Source: Erinaceus europaeus (lineage: Eukaryota; Chordata; Mammalia; Eulipotyphla; Erinaceidae). Taken from it: 64,000 nucleotides of DNA. The notes under the pieces are model-generated. The model did no database searches and was not told the DNA's origin. It saw only the letters and a program-made list of their open reading frames with translations. The stretch spans positions 76,403,118 through 76,467,117 of the forward strand of contig NC_080172.1 in the NCBI RefSeq assembly GCF_950295315.1, read 5' to 3'. Numbering within the stretch: position 1 is the stretch's first letter; the number at the start of each line of letters is the position of its first letter. The position numbers and the translations under genes were made by a program. Positions 42,901-52,960 of the stretch are shown here, piece by piece.

Positions 42901-44575
42901 TAATAGTTGCTTTTCACTTTTTTATGTATTTCACTCACCCTAGTCACCACCAGTGCATCCATCTTGTCCTATACAATATGATCTCATCTTTTTTATTGCA
43001 AAGTTGTATTCCACTGAATATACACCCCCCATATCTTATCTAGTCACCTCTTGTTGGTTATTTATGTAATTTCCATTTTTGGGTGATTATGGATAGTCTA
43101 ACTATGACATAGCGGTATACATAAGCATTCAAATAGGTGTTTTCAGATCTTTTGGCTATCTGGGCATTCTGTCCTTGATGAAATCACTTTGCAAGTGAAA
43201 ACAATATGCTATAACTTCAAGGAAAATGACCACTAGTAAGTTTATGTCAAATAAGGATAACAACTATTTAATAGAGACTGAGAGCTCACTGGGGAGACAG
43301 AATACATGCCTTACCATAGGAACCACCCAGGTTCAAGCCTCAGAACCACATAGGATATGCTGTGGTCTCTGTCTCTCTCTCTCTCTTCCTTTCTACATGT
43401 GCATGTGTTTCTGTATTTAATAAACTATAATTTAATTAAATGATTTGAGCTAGAGTGGTGAAACTGCTCATGTGTGAGATCCCACCTTCACACACAAACA
43501 CTGGCTAGGGCCAGCAAGATAGCTCACTTGCATAGTGTACTTGCTTGGAGATGAATACAACCCAGGTTTCACCCAACCCCTACGTCACTGACAGAAGCTT
43601 TGCAGCTATGCTGTCTTTCAATCTGGAAAGGTCAGCCTGGAGCTGGGAAACCCTAGTGACCATCAAATTAAAGACAGCCACTATGCTTACAACTGTGCAG
43701 AAAGATTCATAAAATTCCCATTCCAGACCTGATTTTTTAATTCCAGAATTTAAACACACTTAACAATTGTACTTATCAATTTTATTTTTCATATACCTGC
43801 ATTTTCTTTGGTGTGAAAAAATACTTGCTATATATCACTATTGGAACATTAATATTCTGTGAACTTACTAGGATTGTCTGGAAGCTTTGCAAATTCAAGA
43901 CTAATAGTGGTAGGTAATGAAGCAGTAGGCTGGTATCCAGAATTTTCAGGAATTTTGATTGCATGCTTAATTATAGCCCTAAGAAAAAATTAAAAAAAAA
44001 AAACAAAGCTCACCACTTAGGGTAATGGCTACTAACTTACTCACCACACTAAAACAGAAAGGCTAAGGGAGCATAGAATAATTCAATACTAAATCACACC
44101 ATATGGCCATAAGATCAAATATGAAAAGTATTTCTCATTTGTACTGATGAAGGCTATAAAGTTGAACTTAGCTAAAGTTGTAGTCAGTAAATCATATCAC
44201 AGGTAAGTTTTTCTAATATTAACTATCTGGACATGAAATTTAACTCTAAATACATTCATGTAGATGTGACAATGATATGCCAATCACAAAGTTTGTGTCA
44301 AAATGTACAGCTTAACTCTTGAATTATACCCTTCATTAAAAATAAAAGCAGAAAAATTTACAGTCATGCTAATGTTAGAAAAGGCACAAATTAGCAATTC
44401 ATGTTCTGTCTAAAATAATTTATCTGCACATTAATCCTTACCCAAGAAGTATTTTTTCTTCTGAATTTGTGGCATTAGTATATTTTCCGGTATCCTGAAC
44501 TTGGTCATTGGCTATATATAGCTCGACTCCTATGGAGGCAGCCCAGAGCTGCATCTGAGATAGCTCAAGCAATAT
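39692..44575 (-). CDS. ARHGAP29-like paralog, copy 1 (candidate gene)
   Basis: Exons Z 44442-44575, Y 43869-43978, A 42296-42423, C 41856-41993, D 40483-40712 and E 39692-39992 all stay open, with AG/GT boundaries and the same phases as ARHGAP29, giving one frame of about 350 codons. Exon B is deleted together with the B-C intron; because B is 0-0 the frame survives. The C1 Cys ligands in exon A are gone, the arginine finger is DVDY instead of GIYR, and the Asn-GLIFGP motif is replaced by EVVFGQ. It is the most diverged unit and cannot be a normal RhoGAP. Either it is under strong selection for a new role or it is a pseudogene that has by chance avoided stops; the former fits the intact splice signals better. 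Confidence 0.65.
40483..40712 (-). CDS. Copy 1 exon D
   Basis: Acceptor TTTCATAG|ATGCC, donor CAGTG|GTAAGA, 76 codons plus 2 nt (77 plus 2 in the parent). MPGPSTIFKFYNEFITLTTKIQ aligns with LPEPFILFRLYNEFIALAKEIQ. The parent CTT (Leu) is ATG here. Confidence 0.82.
41250..41545 (-). mobile_element. tRNA-derived SINE plus second partial tail
   Basis: 41250-41480 is a full minus-strand SINE (GGATAGAGACAGCCAGAAATC, CTTCACCACTTGCAAAGC, GTGTGCCACCGCCCAGCCCC). A second SINE tail begins at 41490 and is truncated. Confidence 0.88.
41856..41993 (-). CDS. Copy 1 exon C
   Basis: Acceptor CTCTTTCAG|GAC, donor CACAG|GTAAGG. 46 codons as in the parent. DVDYVCGNQ replaces GIYRISGNK, so the catalytic Arg is Tyr. 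Ends YDMLKSYFSQ against SDVLKLYLRQ. Confidence 0.82.
42296..42423 (-). CDS. Copy 1 exon A
   Basis: Acceptor TGTTTCAAG|CACT, donor GAGAAG|GTAAGG, 2 nt plus 42 codons. VRKTSMPKTTVSCHFSKL aligns with FKKTLMSKAALTHKFRKL, but the CRDC motif is PRDY and the CEE motif is YEK: zinc binding is lost. Confidence 0.8.
42655..42840 (-). mobile_element. SINE
   Basis: CTGATACAGAAATTGAGAAGG, GAACCTGTGTCC and CACCACCTAGCCCC head complement. Confidence 0.7.
42850..43205 (-). mobile_element. Old L1-like 3' fragment
   Basis: GTTGTATTCCACTGAATATAC, TTATCTAGTCACCTCTTGTTGG and TTTTGGCTATCTGGGC resemble the L1 ORF2 end at 3200-3360 but are much more diverged. Confidence 0.6.
43255..43700 (+). mobile_element. Two SINE-like elements
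   Basis: 43255-43440 (CTCACTGGGGAGACAG, GGTTCAAGCCTC, CT repeat, TTTAATAAACTA tail) and 43500-43700 (GGGCCAGCAAGATAGCTCAC, CACTGACAGAAGCTTTGC), both diverged. Confidence 0.55.
43869..43978 (-). CDS. Copy 1 exon Y
   Basis: Acceptor TTTTTCTTAG|GGCT, donor CCTA|GTAAGT, 110 nt in phases 2-1, open. AIIKHAIKIPENSGYQPTAS and then a Pro/Thr/Leu region; no domain recognised. Confidence 0.68.
44442..44575 (-). CDS. Copy 1 exon Z
   Basis: Acceptor GTGACCATAG|ATATTG, donor CTTGG|GTAAGG, 44 codons plus 2 nt, open, starting ILLELSQMQL (compare INFELSQTEH in Z2). Confidence 0.65.
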
Positions 44576-45430
44576 CTATGGTCACAGAGAAAAAAAAAAT
44601 AAAAAAGGAAAAAGAAAGGCCACATTGATGATGCTATGTAAATACTGGATGCTATGTAAATTATGTATTGATTTCAGATGACAACACTAGGAAGGAGGCC
44701 ACAGAGTAAAGTAGGTAACACTGAATGTCATTGCAAACATGCTGTGTTCAGAATCTTCTGAGTTAGATGGGGGGGGAGGGGGGAAGAATGTCTAGCTCAA
44801 TCATAGTTTAGCTGTGATTATTTCTACCTAAATTAAATGGAAAGGTGAAATGTCCCTAACAGATCACAATTTTGGAAAACATTGAGTTTGTGGGGGCCTG
44901 ACAACAATGATCTAAGCCCTAATGTGAAAAATGTGGAGGAAACAGTCTGGTTAGAGTTCTGTCATTTTGACTCCCCCCTCCCATTTTACCAAGGAAAAGT
45001 TTAAATTATATAATGTTTCTTATAATCATACCTGTCTATTAGAAATTAAATAAGATGAGAACCAAAAACTAGATTTGTTTTAATAAAAAATAAAGTGAAA
45101 GAAAAATTTAATTGAAGCTTACCATGCTGTATCATAGTGCTCATAGTGACACTAAATTGGATACAACTTAAAAGTCTGTCAACAGTAGTGAGAATAATAA
45201 ACTGGCAGTCTAGTTACCCAGGCATAGATTTTAAAGGAGGAAACAGAAAAATGTGTTTGTAGTTGCAAATATCTACATGGAAAAATCTCAAAAATACTTA
45301 GTGTATGAGCCAAGACAAGAATCAAACAGTAATCCCACTTATAAAAGGTTATAAAGATGGGGTAAATTAAATAAGACATAGGTTGCAAATTTTAAAATGG
45401 TAAGGAATGATTAACTCTACATCAAGATGG
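44576..45430 (-). other. Duplicated intron upstream of exon Z in copy 1
   Basis: Alignable with 38455-39000 beside copy 2 (shared GTAGTTACCCAGG/GTATAGTGACTCAATGG, ATCCCACTTATAAAAGGTTATAAAG / ATCTCACTTGTATAAAGTTCTAAA). It shows that the duplicated unit begins further 5' than exon Z. Confidence 0.65.
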
Positions 45431-45639
45431 AGTAGAGTAAGGGAACATGCATCTGGGAAGAGTGCTTCCTAGGTCAACACTCCAGAAAGGGAGTTGGGAG
45501 AAATGAGAATTCAATTTATGATTGTTAAATGATACATACAAAAAACTGTTTATGAACCAATGGCATAAGACACTTAAAAATTTCATTGAAATTTAATTAT
45601 TAAAAATGTACTACCCCTTCAGGAAAAGAATATAAGCAT

Positions 45640-46095
45640 AGGGGAAATAACCTTTCATGCCTGCAGCTCCAATTCCCAAGTTCAAAACCTCATACCACCT
45701 AAGCCAGAGTGGAGCAGTGCTCTGGTTTCCTTCTATGTCTTTCACTGTCTCTTTTGCTAATGGAAAAGATAAAGAAATCTTATTTTTTAAAATAAAAAGG
45801 CACAGTCTTTCTCTCTTCTCTCTTTTCTTTTTTGCTTCCAGTCGCTGGGGCTTGGCGCTGGCAATACAAATCTACCATTCTTGGCTGACATTTTTTCTTT
45901 CCATTTTTTTATTTGATAGGACAAAGAAATTGAGAGGGGGAGGGAAGACAGAAAGGGAGAAAGATAGACACCTGCAGACAGACTTCACTGCTTTTGAAGC
46001 GTCTGAGTTGAAGGTGAAGAGTGGGAGCTTGAACCTGGGTCTTTGAGCAGTTCCTATGTGTGCTTAACTGGGTGCATCACTGCCCAGCACCCCTA
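45640..46095. mobile_element. SINE (+) followed by SINE (-)
   Basis: 45640-45800 is the 5967 subtype in plus orientation (ATGCCTGCAGCTCC, GGAGCAGTGCTCTGG). 45815-46095 is a minus-strand long SINE (TGCTTCCAGTCGCTGGGGC start, GTGCATCACTGCCCAGCACCCC end). Confidence 0.72.
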
Positions 46096-46652
46096 GTCAC
46101 TCTTTCCTTAATTGAATCACAGTAAGTTCCGATTTATCGGACAACTGACTCTCACACATTTGAGTTAAACAGCTGTATGCTCGATACTTTTGATTTCTGT
46201 CAGAGTAAACCTTTAGAAGCAGGTATCTGATGTAAAATGAGTGGGTCAGAAAGTTTAGCATGCCCTGGGAACATCTAACCTTATTTAGTCTATGTCCATT
46301 AATTTATCTTAAACTCAAGAGACAGAATAATTTATTAGCCAGCACTCCTTAGTGCATAAAAAACTCACCGTTTCCATATCTTCTTTCCAAATCTTTTAAT
46401 ATTATAAGAAAGAATTAACATGATCCTGTAATGAGTAGGTAGTACCATATCCAGAAATCTGACACAGGTTTTCATGTAATAAAAGATTACTCTTTGTTGC
46501 TTACTTAAAGCCACACTGAACCCAAATTAAAGCTCATATAACTCAGAAATGAACAATAAAATCACTCTTTTTCACTCTATTTTCTGGAGTGTACACCAAT
46601 TTTATGGAAATCAAACTAGATTGAAATGACTCATTATAAAGATAATGAATAG
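46096..46652. other. Unique sequence; possible first exon of the array
   Basis: On the minus strand, ATGGAAACG|GTGAGT at about 46366-46376 is a start codon two codons before a good donor, ending in phase 0, which fits the phase-0 start of exon Z1. Nothing else supports it. Confidence 0.2.
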
Positions 46653-46654
46653 AA

Positions 46655-47090
46655 AGGCGACCAGGTGGTGGCGCACCTGGCTAAGTGCCTCTTAAGATAC
46701 ACAAGGAACCGGTTTGAACCCCTGGTCCTCACCTGTAGGGGTAAAGCTACCTGAGTGGTGAAGCAGGGCAGGTGTTTCTCTCCCTTTTTTTTTTTTTTTA
46801 GATAACATCATTATTTTTTAATTATCTTTATTTGTTGGTTAGAGACAGTCAGAAATCAAGAATGGAAAGGGGTGATAGGGTGAGAGACAGAAAGACACCT
46901 GCAGCCCTGCTTCACCACTTGCAAAGCTTTCCCCCTGCAGGTGGAGACCAGGGGCTCAATCCTGAGTCCTAGTAACATGTGCATTCAACCAGGTGCGGGA
47001 TCACCCAGCCCCGTTTCTCTCCCTATCTTCCTCATTCCTCTAGATTTCTGTCTGTCTCTATCCAATAAATAAGTAGAAAATAATTAAAAA
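46655..47090 (+). mobile_element. Nested SINEs: minus SINE inside a plus SINE
   Basis: A plus-strand SINE (46655-46780: GACCAGGTGGTGGCGCACC head) is interrupted in its CT-rich body by a complete minus-strand SINE (46790-47012), then resumes at 47015 (TTTCTCTCCCTATC ... CTCTATCCAATAAATAAG). Confidence 0.88.
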
Positions 47091-47739
47091 GTAAAGGTAG
47101 TAGAAAGCTGTATAAATATAAAAGGGCTTAATTATTACAGGAAGTAGTAATAGAAATATTTAAATGTATTAGAGCTGATTTAAGGACAGCAAAATAATTT
47201 AAAATATTCAATTTCATAAATATTCACCTATAATGTCTGATAAACATATGTAGCCTTTCATTGTTCAACTTTCTCTTAAGGTCTGTAACAAAATGGTCAT
47301 AAATGCTTATTAAAAGATCATGAATTTGTCCCTTCCCTCATCCTAACTTGAGTTATTCTATTGACATTACTGGGGACAAGGAGTTGACCAGGATTTACCT
47401 GGCATGCGTTGGTTCTGAATATATAGTCAGAACCAGTGTAGTAATGCTGAGTATCATGCATATATGTGGACAGGTAGGTAGATAAACACAGCTTGTGGCA
47501 CTGTTAGTCTGAAATATAAGGGAGACTAAGCTAACATGTTTAGGATTGTGGGAGCCAGGTGCCTTAGTTTAGAGAAATCAATTCCCAATATGGAAAGGGT
47601 AATGCTAAATTAATCCCTAAAGAACAAATTAGAAATTTAAGGCATCAATGTGAACTCAAGGTTTCTCATTATATAGGTATAGAAAACCCTATTTAGATGT
47701 GTGTCCATTCACATTTTTTTAATTTTAAATAGGGAGGGG
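47091..47739. other. Unique sequence, nothing recognised
   Basis: AT-rich, no exon found. Confidence 0.45.
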
Positions 47740-47950
47740 CCTTAGATATCTTTATTTTTAAAATATTATTTATTGGATAGATCCAGTGAGAAATTGAGAA
47801 AGGAGAGGTAAGAGAGGGAGAAAGTCAGACACCTGTAGCACTGCTTCACCATTCATGATCTTCTCCCCTGCAAGAGGGAGCAGGGGCTTGAACTCTAGCT
47901 CCTTTGCATGGTAACATGTGTATTCTATTAGGTGGCACCCAACTACCATG
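47740..47950 (-). mobile_element. SINE
   Basis: TATTTATTGGATAGATCCAG tail, CACTGCTTCACCATTCATG, GGCTTGAACTCTAGC. Confidence 0.75.
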
Positions 47951-48009
47951 TATTTTTTTTTCACATGTCCATCAAAAAGGCTTAAAACCAATGACTTTCC
48001 AGTAACAAT

Positions 48010-48345
48010 AAGTAGTTCTTGGTTTCCATACAGATAACCCCACCAATGTGAGTCCTGGAGTTCCTTTCCCCAGAGTCCCGACCCACTAGGGAAAGAGAGA
48101 GGCAGGCTGGGAGTATGGATCAACCTGTCTATGCCCATGTTCAGGGGGGAAGCAATTACAGAAGCCAGACCTTCCACCTTCTGCATCCCACAATGACCTT
48201 GGGTCCATATTCCCAGAGGGTTAAAGAATAGTAAATCTATCAGGGGAGAGGATAGGATATGGAGTTCTGGTGGTGGGAATTGTGTTGAGTTGTACTTCTC
48301 TTATGTCAATGTTTCCTTTTTATAAATAAAAAATAAATAAAAAGG
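48010..48345 (+). mobile_element. A-tailed retroposon, 3' part
   Basis: CCCGACCCACTAGGGAAAGAG, GAAGCAATTACAGAAGCC, GGATATGGAGTTCTGGTGG and a TAAATAAAAAAT tail; the clearest 3' end of this family. Confidence 0.7.
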
Positions 48346-48354
48346 AACACATAT

Positions 48355-48600
48355 ATATATTTAATTGCCACCAGGATTATTGTTGGGGCTCTGCCTGTAC
48401 AACAAACCTACCTCTCCCAGTGGCCTTTATTTGATAGGACATAGAGAATTGAGAGGGAAAAGGGAGATAGAGAACTGCAGACTTGCTTCACCACTCTTGA
48501 ACCTTTCCCCCTGTATATGTGGGAAGGGTAGGATAGGGAAGGGTTGAATCTGGATCCTTGTGTATATACTCAGCCAGGTACACCATCACCAGGCTCCACT
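48355..48600 (-). mobile_element. SINE
   Basis: TTGCCACCAGGATTATTGTTGG start, TTTGATAGGACATAGAG, TTCACCACTCTTGAACC, CACCATCACCAGGC head complement. Confidence 0.75.
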
Positions 48601-50887
48601 GATTTCCATTTAAAGGAACCCAAGCTCCTTGGAAAAAGAGCTGAAGCAGGGACATATACCAGATGAGTTTGGTACAACTTGATGGGCCAGAAAACAACAG
48701 AGCTCATAAGAGACAAAAAGATACAAAAGTAAGTTGGGCAGTGTTACCTAAAGCAAAACTGGGAAATGAAAGGTATCAAAATAAATGAAAGTAATATACT
48801 GTGACTTACTGAATAATGTAGAAATCCATGACACCTTGGTGACATAAATACCTAAACAAATGTAGTATGGATGAGGTTTTCCCTTCTGTAGACTATTAAT
48901 CAAAGTAAAAGTAACAATGTAGTCATCATTTTGTAACCAGTATAGGAGTGATTGACTCAGACAAGAATAATGAGCTAAAGTGCAATCTGTTACAAAACAG
49001 GGCATTTACAGACTCCACAATCTCATACAGCCTTTCATTAACTCAGAATGGTGAACCCTGTCCCAAGTATACAATTTTCTCTATTACGCTCTTGTACATA
49101 CATATTTCCTCAGGTTTATTATTAGATATTCTGAATTGCAAAGTATCTTTCCTCTCCTTTTAACTGAGAGAGGAGTGAGGGGTAAAGGTGGAGACCACAG
49201 CATGCCCCAAAATTCTATGTGGTGCTGGCATTCAAACCTGGGAACTTACATATGAAAGGCAGCTCTGCCAACTCATCTCAGAAGTATTTTGAAATGCTTA
49301 TGCTACTAATATAGATGCCTGAAAACTTTCATTTTTTGCTAGAGCTGATATAAAAGAGAAATAGAACTGGTCTCTGCATATGGATTATGAGTAGAGCAAC
49401 CTTGCTAAACTCCACATGCTACTCAATTGTCGACATATATAATCACAGCAACACATCAAAAACATTTGCTACATCTCGGAAAGGAAAACCACAGAATTTT
49501 ATAGACCACAACTTGCCATACAATGCACAATATTTTCTCCTTAAAGAAAAATTCACAACTGTACAAGCTGTAAATAACGAGTGGTGAGAATAGTATAGCC
49601 ACAGGATCATCTGAAATCCATAAAAATAGTGAGATACGACTATTTTTCACAGAGATCTACATGCAACAAACCCTTCAAGGGGATCAGTTGTCCTCACTTC
49701 TTTATCAATATACATATATTGCCAAAGGTACAATGTAACTTGAACATACTCCTAATTTCTAGTTAAGTTCTTAGCATGTAAAACAAGTCTACCTAGGGAA
49801 GTTATGACCAATCCTTCACAAATGACTTCTCAGAAACATGGTCAACAGTACACTTTCAACAAGCTCTCCAGTGATCTGATAGCTCTTCTCAAGATTTGTA
49901 TTCATACATGTATCCTAAAACGATTTCTGATGAACAGCTGCTCAGCACAGGGAGCAGGCACAGAACAAACAGTGGGTATTCAGGAATAGCCATATCTTCT
50001 CAGGAGATATCTGCTTAATACACCAGCGACTGAAAAGCTCTAGGAAATGACAGCTTAAGGTGGATCAGATGTCAGAGAGCAGAAAGGATCCAGAAATAGA
50101 ACTCTCACTTGTGAGGTTTAACAGTGAAGTAATCAATGAAGCAAGATGCTGAGATAAATTTTCTAACTAGGTTGCTTCAATGCATTAAAAGAAGCTGAAG
50201 GTTATTAAAAGTACATTTGATAGGTTGTAGAAATGGGAAATTGTATGATTGGGAAATTTTTACATCATTAAAGTAATTTTAAGGTGTATTTTCTATCATT
50301 AAACACTCAACCGGTATTATTGAGCAATCACTTAATATTAGAAGCACTATCATAGTCTGACATCTTAGTGTTTAAGACTCCAGCCACTGACATCTATGGA
50401 ACCTAGAGCATGTCACTTTAACGATCTGTTTCCTTATTTGTAACACAGGAATAAAAAAACCAAAAACAAACAATAAAAACTTACCTACCCATCATTGGCT
50501 GCTAAAACAAAATAACTAATGTAGGAACTAGTTAAAATTCATGACACAGAAGTGTTAGTAAGTGCTAGTTCTTGTTATCTTTTTAGGTTTTCCTAACAAT
50601 ACAATTATTCTTGTACAAAAAAGAATAAAAGCAAGCTCCAACACAGAAGTGCAGCCTATTTATCTCTCTAGTCCTTAATGTCATAATCCACTGTGTAAAA
50701 ACTTTGCATACAATGTATTATTCCATGTTATAGTCAAGAATTGTAAACCCATGCAAAAAGCCTTCAAATTTTACTTTGAGAAACCGCAATTTCAGAGAAA
50801 CCATGAAAATCTGAATTAATTTAAAATGTACATTACCAAACAAAGTACTTGCAACAAAAAGAATTCACACATATAAAAAGGAGCTAC
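48601..50887. other. Sequence 3' of ARHGAP29, no gene seen
   Basis: Mainly unique AT-rich sequence with a diverged SINE at 49155-49285. Open frames of 60-85 codons are not convincing. Part of it may belong to a longer ARHGAP29 3' UTR. Confidence 0.4.
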
Positions 50888-52073
50888 TTTATTATTTTCG
50901 TCATTTTATAACCTATGTTAGGCAAAATGACTCAACTCAGGATGAATGAAATGCATTATTTCTAAAAAATTAAATGGGGATTTTTACAAATGAAATGAAG
51001 CCAAATATCTACACCATCCCTTAAATTCCAAACAATGGGAGTTACTGAGTTATATACATAGAATCAGTAAATGAATATTGCAAGATTTTAGATAAAACAC
51101 GCATTGTCAGTGGTAAAACTTCAGGTAGAAAATGTATATAAAAATATTCCTACATGGAAAACAAAACAAAACAAAACAAAGCACACTTTAGAGGAAGCAC
51201 TGAAGCCAGAAATACCAACAGGAAATGCACTTAATTTAAATACCTTTTTGAACCATTACATAAAATAGCAAGAAGTTCAGAACTGTGAAACAACAAAGCT
51301 TTATGCAGAAGAATAAAGCCAAGGGCCAAAATACTATAAATTTATTAACAAAATTAAAGTCATGTACGACAACTGAAATATGTAACTTAGAAACAGGTTA
51401 AAGTGTACTTTCTTTCTACAATTAATGGATTTGAAACATGTAAAATTGGCAATTAATTAAACTATGTTCACATACCAGTTAGCAAGCCTTTTTGGCCATT
51501 GTGTGAATATTAGAAAAAATGAGTTGCCAATTGAAAAATAAAAAGAATACATATATAGCATAAAAAAACCCACATTTAAAAGATGCATTATAAAACTGTG
51601 TGAAAGAGGCAACCATACTAAACAAAGATCTCTCAGGCACCTGCATTCAAAATATTCCTTTTATAAATAAGCACTTAGTTTTCACTTCAAAAATGAACTG
51701 ACTTCCCAATTGCACCTACTTGTTGAGAATATATTATATATTAGGCATGTATTTCAATGAACCATCCTATAAGGAAAATCAACTGAACTTTTAAAAAAAA
51801 GTCCACATACATATTCATAACTACAAAAATACAGATATAAAGACAATTCCAGTGAAGAACAAATGTGGACCTATCAAAACATTCTACCATATAATCAACA
51901 TGGTATGATGATATAAACAAAACAGTAAAACACAATACAACAACAAAAGCAAAACCCATGATTTCACAGTCCTACACAGATAGGGCCCTGTCATAATGAT
52001 GCTTCATAAAACAACAAACACCACAAAACAAACAAACAACAATAACAACAACAACAGCCCGAATCTGAGAAGC
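50888..52073 (-). other. ARHGAP29: ARHGAP29 3' UTR (probable)
   Basis: Follows the stop codon at 52074-52076 on the minus strand. It is AT-rich, free of interspersed repeats and without ORFs of note. Poly(A)-signal AATAAA (minus strand) occurs at 51341-51346 and 50888-50893. The far signal gives a 3' UTR of about 1.2 kb; the true end may lie further left. Confidence 0.55.
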
Positions 52074-52960
52074 CTACACAAACTGTGGGATTTCATCTTC
52101 AAGGTCTTCAAACTGTTGCATTCGTTTTAGCCTCGGTCTCTGACAGGTTGGATGCATATCAGGCAAGACATGCTCCTCTGAGTTCTCTTTAGGTTTACTG
52201 ATCTGATGCACAGGACGTGCACAAGCATTTTCTGAGTCTGAAACAGGGCTCCAAACCAACCCTTGGGGAGCACAATTTGTGCCAACAGGCACTGCTGTGG
52301 AGGGTGTTACAAGTTTCTCTCCCCCACCCCTCACACCACCAGTGGGAGCATGTGGTTTGTAAAATGTTGTCCAGTGCTGAGGCTGCAGTGTTCTGGGAGC
52401 TCTGACAGGGGCCAGAGGACAAGAGTCAGAGGATCGTCTCTCAGACACTTGTCTTCCAGACCTGACTGGTTCTGTGTGTGGCTTACTGTGCAGGGTGGCA
52501 CTGGCTGGGGGGTCCCCACTGACCCTGATGCTCATCACTCCTCTTTCATGGAGTGCACTGGACACAGCCACTGCAGTCTTGGCAGCTGGGTCACCTTGTT
52601 CACACTCCTTCTCTCGAGTTTTTTGTATAGTTGGCAGGGCAAAGTCATCAAATTTGGAACAAACAATAGTAGTGGTGTCTTTTCTATTAATTCCGTCCAA
52701 TGCAGGATTCCTGCCAAACTTGTCTGAGTTTACCTTTGCCATATTTCTTCCATTTGTCTCCTTAGGAGGGCTGGCAAGCAGTAGTACTCTATCTACAGGC
52801 AAACTTACAGGTCTATTTGTGGATCGTGGAGTGCGCCTCCCAACACTGTCTCGGCTACTATCAAACTTCAAAGGAGACTCTTCTGAGGTTTTACATATGA
52901 TTTCCATTTTTGCTGGTACAGATTCAAGTTCTTGATCTACTGGCAAGTTCATTTTCTTAT
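52074..52960 (-). CDS. ARHGAP29: ARHGAP29 last coding exon (G)
   Basis: Acceptor TTTTTTTCAG|ATAAG; 2 nt plus 294 codons and stop TAG. Tail of low complexity with conserved blocks PVSLPVDR, RAPRTLQPQHWTTFYKPHAP, CQRPRLKRMQQFEDLEDE and the terminal PQFV. It is the likely donor for the conversion tract at 24383-24734. Confidence 0.96.

Noticed and set aside
24290..46400. The array as an assembly artefact
   Set aside because: The units differ strongly in sequence, SINE content and exon set, so false duplication of one locus cannot explain them; only the N gap and the conversion tract need checking.
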